In this document: in pieces, positions 21,014 through 31,133 of the stretch | Position numbering within the stretch: the first letter of the stretch is position 1 | Layout of the letters: each line of letters opens with the position of its first letter | Assembly (NCBI GenBank): GCA_036346375.1 | Contig: CM070511.1 | Location: 13,516,001-13,580,000 of the forward strand | Origin: Guadua angustifolia | Taxonomy: Eukaryota; Streptophyta; Magnoliopsida; Poales; Poaceae | DNA length: 64,000 nt | Direction of reading: 5' to 3' | Notes under the pieces: generated by a model | What the model saw: only the letters and a program-made list of their open reading frames with translations | Database searches by the model: none | What the model was told of the DNA's origin: nothing | Position numbers and translations under genes: made by a program

Positions 21014-21483
21014 TGTGGAGTACATGGACCCTAAGTATCTGCATGGTGGGCTGTGAGGACCACCCAAGAGGGGATGGGCCGAGCCGACTGCCTAGAGACG
21101 GGCACCACCTGGACTGCAACTGCCGTATCCAACAAGAAAAGCCTGAAGATAGTAACCAACCTTTAATAGGAAACATTCGAGTGTAATCTCAGATATTAAC
21201 ATATTCGATTAGAGATAGAATCTCCAACTTGTAATTGACTAGGACTCTTCATTGTAACTGCGCCCCTCCACTATATAAGGGGGGCGGGGGACCCTAGGAA
21301 GGAATCGTCACATCATCATCAGACCACAATGTCCACAACAATATCAAATCCCAGTGCACAGGACTAGGGTATTACCTCTTCCGTGAGGGCCTGAACCTGT
21401 ATAAACCCTTGTCTTGTGCTACCATCGAGTTTGGATCCAGCGCCTAGCCCCATAATCATTATTGCTGACAACAAACGTCGACA
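21014..21483 (+). repeat. 3' LTR of Gypsy C
   Basis: A 470-base LTR from tgtggagtacatggacc to aacgtcgaca. A TATA box (ctatataagg) lies at about 21272-21281. The 5' partner is not in the window. Confidence 0.8.
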
Positions 21484-22974
21484 CCAGCCATCTTCGAAGC
21501 GTCACCGAGTGTCGTCGTCAAGGGCTTCTGACTAGGTGATATTTAATCAATCACTCGGATGCTTTTAGATCATAGCTAACGTGATTCGACAACTCCTGGG
21601 GGAACAACGAGACACTTGTGTTGCAGATGCGTAAAATCTAGCGGCTGCTCTGCAGGCGTATCCCCAAGAAGATCCTCCATCGACCGGAATAGTTGAAAAG
21701 GTGGAGTGACTAATCAATTACCTTACTTGTAACCCGAGTCACTGCTAATACTCGTCTTGTGTGAACAAGCTGCTACTCTGGTCATTGACTCATTGGTGCC
21801 GCTGCTCCGACCAGCTGGGCTGGTCAAGAGGGTAGCCACTGGGGCCAAGCTAGTCTAGAAGAAAACATCTGACTCACAAGAAGGCGTGCGGGTGAAGTGG
21901 AAATCCACCAGGTGGGTTTACCTACTCAGTTACTCTCCTGCACCTCTATCTCCTCTGAAAGACGTCACATGGGAGCTTCTTGCAGGAAGGGTGCATCTAG
22001 CGGTGTGGTCGAGGGTGCCACTACTGGCTCCTCATCACCGTCGAACACGATCAAACCGGCTTTGGCTAGCACCTCGCCGCCATCAGATACGGTTGTAGCC
22101 GCCCTGGACAGCTCCTTGCCTCCAGTGGACATGGCGGCATCCACATCGGCCGACGCCCTGCCTTCGTCGAGCACAGGCACAATCATTCCAGCCTTCGAGA
22201 CACCAGCCACGACCATGACTTCACTTCATCTGCCTCCTCTAGCACCCCTCGAATACTAGTTGATCCTGGAGCCAAATCTACAACTACGTACACGAACATG
22301 CTTAGCCGCTCTTCGGCTTTTGGGCCTATTTTTTCCTTCTGTTGCCTTCTTAGCTTATTCCGACTACCTTCTGGCAGCGTGCTTTGGAGACCCTGTGGCG
22401 CGTTAAAGCATTCTACGTGCAAGCTAAATAGCAAAACGCACGACTCGCAGCTTCCCACTAGCAAATTAGTTGGATGAAAGATGCCGAGTTGGCGGGACCC
22501 CGAGCAGAGCTGGAAATCACCCGGACCAAGGCTGACGTAGAGGTGAAGGAGCTGAGGGGAGCTCTAGCTGAGTCTAAGGTGAGGGAACAGAAGCTAACAG
22601 CGGAGGCGGAGACGCTAAAGGCCAGGAACTCTTCTCTGGACACCACGTGCACCAACACCAAGATCGACCTGGCTAAGGCAGAGGCGGACTTGAAGGTGGT
22701 CAAGGAACAGAAGGCTGCAGCAGGTACGGCGTTAGCCACTCTGCAGTTGAGAACTCTCCACCATATGACCACCTCGGCTCATCTTGCATCGTCATCCCTG
22801 CTTGGCATGATCAATTCCCATTATCCAGACTTGGACCTTGCATGCTTGGAGGATCATTTTGCATGCGAGGATGGCAAAATCACCGACATTGTCAAGTCCT
22901 TTAGAGATCAGGCCAAGAGGTTCATGGACGGATTGGAACTATCCCTCGATAACGAGCCTGAGCGAAGCCCTTAA
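21484..22974 (+). pseudogene. Antisense gene 1 of Gypsy B, C-terminal part (coiled coil)
   Basis: Continues the gene broken by Gypsy C. An early piece (about 21590-21710) reads LAAALQAYPQEDPPSTGIVE. The 501-base frame 22474-22974 encodes a heptad-rich coiled coil (LAGPRAELEITRTKADVEVK, then LKARNSSLDTTC), followed by a conserved-looking tail (NSHYPDLDLACLEDHF; SFRDQAKRFMDGLELSL) and a stop. The middle (21720-22470) has stops in all frames; part may be intronic. Coiled coil after a PF04195-type head matches the gene of element C. Confidence 0.6.
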
Positions 22975-23526
22975 GCTTCTTGATGTAATGGACCTTGTGC
23001 CGGTTCTTCAATCTTTTTTGATGAAAATGCTAATTGTCTTGCTTGTCCATACGTGTCTTGCCATTTGGTTCCTTACCGATGAAACAAAGGAGACGCGAGT
23101 GGATGCAGATTCGGTTAGTACTTGTAGGCCTATGCTCACACTTTGACTATTCCTGCACACATGACTTAAGAGAAATTCTTGTTAAGAGGCTGTGCATAAC
23201 CTTTGTGCCATGTGGAAAACACTAAGAATTACGTGATTCTTTGCCAGCTTTTATCGACCATATGGCTTATACTACGTAGCAATCTTAAGCTTTATCGGGC
23301 AGCGCATGTAGAACTGACTAGAGGCCTCATCTCCCGGTGGTCACTGAGCGTTAGATGTCTGACAATCTAGTGCTCATTTGCACGTAGGATAGGATTGCTC
23401 GTTGTCGGGTTCAGGCATGGCCGCACTTTGGCTTCGTTCGTTGACCGGTTAAGCACGACGTTGAGTAAATACGAACAAAGGAATTCATCTTTATTTAAAT
23501 TGATAATAATAATTCTCGCCTATAGT
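22975..23526. other. Gypsy B spacer 5' of the CACTA element
   Basis: No gene supported. The last 46 bases (23481-23526, gaattcatctttatttaaat...) are the host part copied in the CACTA-boundary triplication. Confidence 0.5.
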
Positions 23527-24433
23527 CACTACAACACGTCGGGCTTCCGATGGCGCCTATAAATGCCTTTAAAACCTTATAAATGCCTTAAAAAGATTTT
23601 AGATGGCGTTTACATGGCGTCAAGAAAAATGGCGTTAGGAAAAGTAATTGACGGCGCTTAATTATCCACGGCGTTTATAAGTGCCGTGGAAGACTCTAAC
23701 CCGGCGTTTATAAGTGCCGGGGTTCCCTCTATCATGGCGTTTACAAGCGCCGGGGATCCCTCTATTTGTGGCATTTAAAATCACAGGTGCACAATGACTT
23801 CCCAGGAGGAATTCATCTTTATTTAAATTGATAATAATAATTCTCGCCTATAGTCACTACAACACGTCGGGCTTACGATGGCGCCTATAAATGCCTTTAA
23901 AACCTTATAAATGCCTTAAAAAGATTTTAGATGGGCGTTTACATGGCGTCAAGAAAAAATGGCGTTAGGAAAAGTAATTGGCGGCTTAATTATCCACGGT
24001 GTTTATAAGTCTTAGTGGAAGACTCTAACCCGGCGTTTATAAGTGCCGGGGTTCCCTCTATCATGGCGTTTACAAGTGCCGGGGATCCCTCTATTCGTGG
24101 CATTTAAAATCACAGGTGCACAATGACTTCCCAGGAGGAATTCATCTTTATTTAAATTGATAATAATAATTCTCGCCTATAGTCACTACAACACGTCGGG
24201 CTTCCGATGGCGCCTATAAATGCCTTTAAAACCTTATAAATGCCTTAAAAAGATTTTAGATGGCGTTTACATGGCGTCAAGAAAAATGGCGTTAGGAAAA
24301 GTAATTGGCGGCGCTTAATTATCCACGGCGTTTATAAGTGCCGTAGAAGACTCTAACCCGGCGTTTATAAGTGCCGGGGTTCCCTCTATTCGTGGCATTT
24401 AAAATCACAGGTGCACAATGACTTCCCAGGAGG
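23481..24433. repeat. Tandem triplication spanning host DNA and the CACTA left end
   Basis: Three direct copies start at 23481, 23809 and 24138 (periods 328 and 329). Each holds about 46 bases of Gypsy B DNA followed by about 280 bases of CACTA left end, closing in the 5S-like segment at cccaggag. The third copy lacks one unit of about 33 bases. Copies differ by only a few bases, so the duplication is younger than the CACTA insertion. Confidence 0.9.
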
Positions 24434-25424
24434 TCACCCATCTTATTACTACTCTTGTCCAAGCACGCTTAACTTCAGAGTTTTTATAAAATCTAGTACT
24501 TTAGTAGTGGTATGATCACATCTGATATATAATGCGTCCCTCCTCCCCTTAACCCCGTTAAACACCCGAATACTGATTTTCAATTATTTCAAATTAGCAA
24601 ACTTTTGAGGTAATTAGCAAAATCATCATACGATAAGATCCCCAATTATATTCTTTTGGGCACCAATTCTAGTTTGCAAATACGAAATCCGAGTATATTT
24701 CTTAAAATAGACATAACTTTTGACTCATACCTCCAATCGGGGCGTTCTTTGGCTTATTAGAAAAATAACAAAAAGTAGCATCTGAAATTGATAAGTGTCA
24801 CAAAATTAGATGGTCAAAAAAATTTGAATTTTCAAACAAAATATCAACGAAAATTGAATTTTCGGACAAAATTTGAAATTTTAGACAAAATATCATCGAA
24901 AATGAAATATTTGGACAGAAATTATTGCAAATGGAATATTAGTTTCAATTATTTCAAATATAATATTATTTAATTTTAATTCTTTCAAATTCCTGGTGTG
25001 GTATTCACGTTTATAAGCGTCGTGGTAGAGTCTACCACAGCGCTTATAACGCCGAAAATCCACTCTATCTGGCGTTTATAAGCGCCGGAAAATCATAACC
25101 GGCGTTTATAACGCCCGGTATAAATTAAATTCCTCGGCGTTTGTAAGCTTGTGGAAGCGTAACCAGCGTTTATAAGCGCCGGTATAAATGGAATTCCGGC
25201 GTTTATAAGCAGTGGAAGACTCTAACCGGTGTTTATAAATGCCGGTATAGAGTGGAATTCCCTGGCATTTATAAGCGCCGTGGTAGACTCTAACCCGGTG
25301 TTTATAAACGCCGGGGAATTAAATGCCTCGAATGATAAAAAACGCCGGCTTTAGCCTTATTAGGGGCGTTTAGATTAAACGCCGGGTAAAATTAACGCCG
25401 GGAAATCCATATTATTTTGTAGTG
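23527..25424. mobile_element. Non-autonomous CACTA (En/Spm-like) element
   Basis: Begins CACTACAACACG and ends ATTTTGTAGTG, matching inverted ends of the CACTA superfamily, with the 3-bp target duplication AGT at 23524-23526 and 25425-25427. Both subterminal regions are filled with copies of a near-palindrome of the form GGCGTTTATAAGCGCC: about ten in 25010-25400 and four or five per unit on the left. No transposase is present. It sits in the 3' region of Gypsy B. The left terminus occurs three times (23527, 23855, 24184) through a tandem duplication. Confidence 0.85.
24408..24522 (-). pseudogene. 5S-rRNA-like sequence inside the CACTA element
   Basis: Read on the minus strand, about 115 bases follow plant 5S rRNA in order: gatcatacca near the start, aagttaagcgtgcttgg (box A region, 24459-24475), and gatgggtgacctcctgggaa (intermediate element and box C, within 24421-24444), ending gtgcacc. 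The box spacing is that of a 5S gene. The 5' third, after gatcatacca, is diverged. The first two triplication copies carry only its 3' tail. It may be a captured 5S gene or the 5S-like part of another retroelement. Whether RNA polymerase III uses it is unknown. Confidence 0.8.
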
Positions 25425-26156
25425 AGTGTGGTCGGCTCGATAGCCATATCGACCAGAGGAAAGCTGACAAAGGGCAAAAATTTAGACAAGGTATCGGATT
25501 ACCTGTGTACCGTGTATCGAGTTACCTGTAGCCCCCGACTCTCTACTCGATGAGACTATCGGGTGGGGAGTAGAGTATAGCCGACATCATGCTACGATTC
25601 TGCTCTCGGCCTCTACTCGATAGCTGAATTGAGGCATTACTCCTAGTCCCTTACTCAATGAGTGTCTCGAATCGAGGATGGGGCTAAGCAAAGGTGAGGG
25701 CTTGAGCAACACTAATCTTTGACCTCTTACTCGATAGTTGGTTGGAACGAGCAAACATAATTGTTTTCAAAAATAACCCTCGACCATATGTCTCGGTGGT
25801 CAAGCCCCTGGGCTTACATGGTGGAGCTTCATGCTTAGCAAGAACATGACGTGGCCCCTGGCTTCCTGCTCGATTACGCCATCGAGGAGACAGTTGGGTG
25901 TAGGCGTCACGTCCAGCGTCCTTTGGCTATACGTCCGAGTGCACGAGCCCCCAGGCGCACCGATAAGGCTTAGCGCTGTTTTAATTACTGATGATTGTTG
26001 TAGCTGTCGTGTCCTTTGGTCTTCGCGCAGCCCATCATCACTCGGCGTCTCTTCATCTTCTGCATTTATGAGAGGACATAAAGAAACACGTCGTAAACCA
26101 AAACTGACGTGGACTCCCATTGGTTCACGACGTTTGGCCTAACTCTCTCCCCAGTC
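25425..26156. other. Gypsy B spacer with a second polypurine-like tract
   Basis: Non-coding. At 25528-25538 the minus strand reads TCGGGGGCTAC, the same tract as beside the 3' LTR at 11990. Open frames here (25800-26142) show no recognisable motif. Confidence 0.45.
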
Positions 26157-26164
26157 TATAAATA
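26157..26164 (+). promoter_or_regulatory. TATA box of the small antisense gene of Gypsy B
   Basis: TATAAATA, 88 bases before the ATG at 26245, matching the 90-base spacing in Gypsy C. Confidence 0.6.
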
Positions 26165-26244
26165 GGTGGGAGTTCACGTTTACTTGGCATCACTTTCTTC
26201 TTACTTTGGCCTTGTAACATCTTCATCTTTTGCAAAACACCTTC

Positions 26245-26860
26245 ATGGCCTCCTTCTTGCCTCCTTCTCCCTCCTTGGAGATCCTCGAGGGGCCTCCTGC
26301 TCAGGAAGTTTTCCCTAGGATCTCTCCTGAGCCTCCAGCCGCAGGGCCCTCGTAGCCCATCATCATCGTCCTTTATGAGGACGGGGATGATGAGATCGAC
26401 TAGGACACAGTTGAGAAGGAGGTTTGAACCGAAGAGGAGGAGGAGAAGATCGACTAGACGGCCATCGAGAGGGAGGTGTGGCCTGATGAAGAGGAGGAGG
26501 TGGCGGCGGTGCGTCACTTCCCCTGAGACCACGTGACCTCGCTTCGCTGCAGTCGCGCCTCCTCCAACACTAGAGGAGAAAAAGGCGAGGCTACCGGCGC
26601 TAGCAGTGGAGGTGAAGCTCAACACAGCTTCATCAGTCCGGCGCTTAATCGCCCTTCAACCCATCACAATGGTGACCGCGGGCATTTGGTGGTACAGGGG
26701 GTGGGTCTGTTCCCACCAACTGGTCGGCGCCCTCTCGTCTCCTCTTCTAGCCTACTCCGGCGAGGTCGTTAGCCCATTCCGGGGACCATTAGCTGCTTGC
26801 CTATGAGCGAAGAAAAGAGGAGGCGAGACGCCTTCAACAGCAAGTAGCTGTAGGGTGCCT
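26245..26860 (+). pseudogene. Small antisense ORF of Gypsy B (acidic, proline-rich), decayed
   Basis: From ATG 26245 the frame reads MASFLPPSPSLEILEGPP, then an in-frame TAG after about 36 codons, and continues acidic (VLYEDGDDEID, TEEEEEKID, WPDEEEE) with at least three more stops. It lies antisense to gag-pol, between the pol end (about 27010) and the larger antisense gene. The homologous position in C holds the intact 76-codon MAS ORF. Function unknown. Confidence 0.5.
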
Positions 26861-27009
26861 TAGGGCATCTTATCTGTAAAATGTAATAGGAACTTTTTGT
26901 TAGTATTGTAAATAAAATGACATTTACATACCTAATGTGTTTTGTTCTGTTTGATCTTCGTCTATGCAACGTTTTTCTTTTTATGCGTGAAATTTTCATA
27001 GCTGATTGA

Positions 27010-30000
27010 TGTTCCACGAGTTCTCAAGTATCATGCCATCTGTTGTAGAAAGTCGCACCGATCCTGACCGAGTAGCCTCGACTACCACGTAGGGACCTTC
27101 CCACTTGGGCGATAATTTGTTATGATTGTCTTGCTTTTTTACATTTCATAGTACTAAATCCACAACATCGAGTTCTCTTCCTTGAATTTTTGCGCTGTGG
27201 TATCTTCGCAAGGCCTGTTGATACTTGGCTGCTCGAATGGACGCTTGATCTCTGTATTTTTCGAGTAGGTTTATGTCGTTCGCTCGCTCGTGCCCTTGTT
27301 CCTTTTCAGATTAATTCTCCACTTGAGGTGATTTGAACGTTACTTCAGTCGAGAGCACTGCTTCTGCTCCGTAGACCAAGAAAAACGGAGTCTCAATGGT
27401 GGCTCGACTAGTCGATGTTTGAACGGCCCAAGAAAAATGGAGTAATCACTCAGAGAACGAGTCGAGTAAGCTTTTAGCCTATCGAATATGCGGGCCTTAA
27501 TTCCCTGCAAGATCATGCCATTAGCACTTCCGACCTGACCGTTACTCTGAGGATGAGCTACGGAGGCGAAGTAGAATTTGATTCTCAGTTCTTAGTAGAA
27601 GACTGTAAAAGCACTGCTTTTGAACTGGCTACCGTTATCAGTAATTACTTGATTTGGGATGCCAAATCGAGTAACAATGCTCCTCATGAACCTCTTGGCT
27701 GCTTCTGAGGTGATGTTCCTGACGGGTTTGATCTCGATCTACTTGGTGAACATGTCAATTACCATGAACTGGAACTTATAACCTCCCTGGGCTCTCGGGA
27801 ACTGTCCCAAGATGTCCAAGCCCTAGACGGAGAAGGGCCAAGACAAAGGAATAGTTTGCAGGACTTGGGCTGGTCGGGTGTTTGCTTACTGTAGAATTGG
27901 TAGCTTTTGCACTTTTTCACCAGCTCGCAAGCGTCTTGGAGGGCAGTTGGCTAATAGAACCATTGTCAGAAAACCTTTCCAACTAGAGTACGATAGGACG
28001 CATAGTTGCAATAGATGCCTCCATGAACATTGAGCAATACTTTATTACCCTCTTCCTGAGTGATGCACTTCATCAAGATTCCATTACTCCCGTTCTGATA
28101 GAGCTTGCCGTCTACCAATGCATATAGCTTGGACTTACGTGCAATTTTCTCAACTGAGGCATCATCGTTAGGGATCTCTCGACCTTCGAGATAGGCTGGA
28201 ATGGTGTCATCCAGGTTAGCTCGCGTTTGAGTAGTGCAGCTTCTTTGTCTGCAAGTTCTGCCTTGGTGACTCGACCAGGCTGCTGGTCAAGTTGGGCAAC
28301 ATCTGCTTCTCACAGAGAGAAGACACATGGTTTGGGAAGTTTCTCAACGAAGACTCCCAAGGGTGCAGACGAACAGGACGAAGCGAGCCCGGCAAGTTTG
28401 TCGGCAGTAGCATTATCACTTCGCCAAATGTACCTTACCTCGAGGCCTTCGAACTTGTGCTCCAACTTGTGGACCTCGTTCAAGTACGCTGCCATGTTGT
28501 CATTCGAGCACTGGTATTCTTTCTGCACTTGATTTACAACTAGTTGTGAGTCCCCCTTCATGAGTAATCACCTGATTCCTAGTGCTACGGCTATCCGAAG
28601 CCCGTTGACTAGTCCCTCATATTCTGCAACATTATTTGAAGCTTGGAAATCGAGTTGGATGATATATTTAAGTTCCTCACATATCAGGGATTTAAGTATG
28701 ATGCCATCCCCCGAGCCTTGAAGCGTGAGCGAGCCATCGAAGAACATCGTCTAGTGATCATCGGGTGTCGTAGCTTCTTTTTCCTTGACGTGGGTCCATT
28801 TTGTGATGAAGTCCACCAGAACTCCTGATTTGACGCTGGTCCTCGGCACAAAATCAACTTTGAACTCATTGAGCTTGACCGCCCATTGTGCAATTCGCCC
28901 TGTTGCCTCTCGGTTGCGCAGTACATCCTTGAGTGGATACGTGGTCATCACCATGATCTTGTGTGCCTAGAAATAGTGCAGCAACTTTTGGAAAGTCATC
29001 AAGCTGGCGTATATCATCTTCTGTATCTAAGGATATCACAATTTGGTGCCATGCAGGACTTCGCTCATGTAATACATCGCTTCTAGATCTTGGTCTTTTT
29101 CTCGGGGCAATCCCGTTAGACCACCAGGATCATGCTTACTACTTGGAGGGTAGCTGCAATGTAAAGAAAGAGCTCCTCTTTTTCATTAGGTGAAACCAAA
29201 ATTGATGGAGACGATAATACCTTTTTAGATCTTGAAAGGCTTCTTCGGCCTCCTTGGTCCACTCGAAGTTGTCGTGCTTCTTGAGCAGCTTGAAGAAAGG
29301 TAGCCCTCGCTCGCCCATCTGAGAGATGAATCGACTAAGGGCAGCAATGCATCCTGTAAGCTTTTGTACCTCTCTTAGCGTTCGTGGAGGGCGCATCTGA
29401 TTTACCGCCTCAATCTTATGCGGGTTGGCCTCGATGCCTTGACTAGACACCGGGAAACCTAGAAACTTGCTAAACAGGGCGCCGAACGTGCACTTCTTGG
29501 GGTTAAGCATCATCCGATACTTCCTAAGGTTGTCGAATGTTTTGCCGAGCTCACCGATTAGAGTGCCCTTGGTTTTCAATTTTACTACGATGTCATCAAA
29601 GTACGCCTCTACATTACGCCCAATTTAGGACTTCAAGCAGTTTTGAATACAACATTGATATGTTGCGCCAGCGCATTTCAATCCAAAAGGCATTTTTACA
29701 TAGCAGAATACACCGAAAGGAGTAGTAAAGGCAGTTTTCTCTTCGTCCTCCACGGACATGCTAATTTGGTGATACCCCGAATAGGCATCTAAAAAACTTA
29801 ACAATTCACAACCTGTTGTGGAGTCCACTATCTGGTCGGTGCGAGGGAGAGGAAAAGGGTCCTTAGGACACGCCTGGTTGAGGTTGGTCTAGTCGACGCA
29901 AATCCTCCACTTGCAGTTAGCCTTCTTTACAAGGACTGGGTTTGCCAGCCACGTTGGGTGATGGACCTCTCGGATGAAGCCAGCCTTTAGGAGTTTGCCG

Positions 30001-30150
30001 ACCTCCTCTTGTATGGCTTGCTTCCGATCCTCTGCAAATCTGTGCTACTTCTGCACCACAGGCTTAGCGCTTGGTTCCACAGCCAATCGATGCTTGATCA
30101 CCTCCTTGGGGACCCTAGGCATGTTGGACGATTGCCATGCAAACACATCG
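27010..30150 (-). pseudogene. Gypsy B pol: RT, RNase H, integrase
   Basis: Minus-strand Ty3/Gypsy pol. Reverse transcriptase (about 29140-29960): LLSFLDAYSGYHQISM, MPFGLKCAGATYQ, an in-frame TAA at about 29627, then VEAYFDDIVV with the catalytic YxDD kept, and LTGCIAALSRFISQMG. RNase H (about 28300-28760): FDGSLTLQGSGDGII-like, AEYEGLVNGLRIA-like, and MKGDSQLVVNQVQKEYQ. Integrase (about 27060-28050): TDNGSQFK-like, HPQSNGQVGSANGMIL-like, ending in a C-terminal module with WEGPYVVVEATRSG near 27060-27110. Several stops and frameshifts. Less decayed than pol of C. Confidence 0.88.
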
Positions 30151-31133
30151 TAGTTTGCCCAAAGGAAAGTGACGAGCTCGAGTTCCTATGTGGGGTTGAG
30201 GTCGATGCCTACCTTGACCATCTTGGATGGCTCCGTTGGGTCGAGGGGCACCGCCTTGACGTCTCCGTAGGTCGTCTTGCCCTTCCTGTCGTCGTCGACT
30301 TGGTTGTTGGCGGCACTGTCGGATGTGGAAGTCTGATCATTGCCTCCGGGTTTCTGGCGCTTAGCTTTCTCATTGTCGGCACTAGCTGCCGATCTACTGA
30401 GATGCTCTGCCATCTCCAGGCTTTTCTTGTGGCACATGACCGCCGCGCACGGGTCCCCCTTGATTGTGAGGACTCTCTTTGGCGCTAGCATCTTGACTGT
30501 CTGGTATGCATAATGCACTGCCGCCATGAACATGGTTAGCATTGGGTGGCCTAGGATCACATTATAAGCGGTCTCGAAATCCGCTACATCAAAGAGGATC
30601 TTCTCAGTGCAAAAATTGTCTGGCATGTCGAATGTGACTGGTAGCTCGATCTGGCCTAGCGGGATCGATGATGACCGTGGAGTTATGCCATGAAACGGCT
30701 CGGCTTCGATTTTTATCTTGGTCTAGGGAATTCCCATGTTATCCAGTATCTTCGCGAAGATGAGGTTCAGCGAACTCCCTCCATCGACTAAGGTTTGAGC
30801 GGCCTTGACATTCACGATGGTGGGCTCGACCACCACAGGATATCGACCTAGATGCGGGACCGTGTGCAGGTGATCCGACTGGTTGAAGGTGATTGGTACC
30901 TCTGACCATTTGAGAAATCAAAGGAGAGATGGCATGGCCAGGTTGACCTCTCTCTCGACTGCCTTGTATTGTCTCTTGGACTCGTATGTGGCAGATCCTT
31001 CGAAGATATGTGCTAGCTTATACTCAGCTCCCCGATATTCGGGCTCATTGTCCTCGGCCTTGTCTTTAGCCCACTCGATGCCGCGCTTAGCGAGAGCAGT
31101 CTTGAGCTTTTCCTGGACCTTCTTGCTGATCAC
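30151..31133 (-). pseudogene. Gypsy B protease region
   Basis: The aspartic protease motif VDGGSSLNLIFAKILDN is read at about 30735-30800 (minus). It is followed by FDVADFETAYNVILGHPML (30510-30600) and a charged linker towards reverse transcriptase. The D-G-G-S-S form of the catalytic motif is usual for this Gypsy group. The piece at 30918-31133 links gag to protease. Frames are broken at about 30740 and 30920. Confidence 0.75.

Larger units (their letters stand above)
13180..21483 (+). mobile_element. Truncated Ty3/Gypsy retrotransposon C, inserted in antisense gene 1 of B
   Basis: Plus-strand order: protease end and RT-RNase H-integrase (13200-16439), a polypurine-like tract (16521-16530), two antisense genes (17246-17016 and about 20191-17830), tandem repeats, polypurine tract (21001-21013), and a 3' LTR (21014-21483). 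The 5' LTR, gag and most of protease are missing; the sequence passes directly from antisense gene 1 of B into C pol. After the 3' LTR, 'ccagc' follows, and 'ccagc' also lies at 13175-13179, which may be the old target duplication. Same family architecture as B, in the opposite orientation. Confidence 0.8.

Noticed and set aside
25800..26142. Overlapping plus and minus frames of 103 and 106 codons
   Set aside because: No motif, no promoter, and they lie in the 3' spacer of Gypsy B; chance frames.
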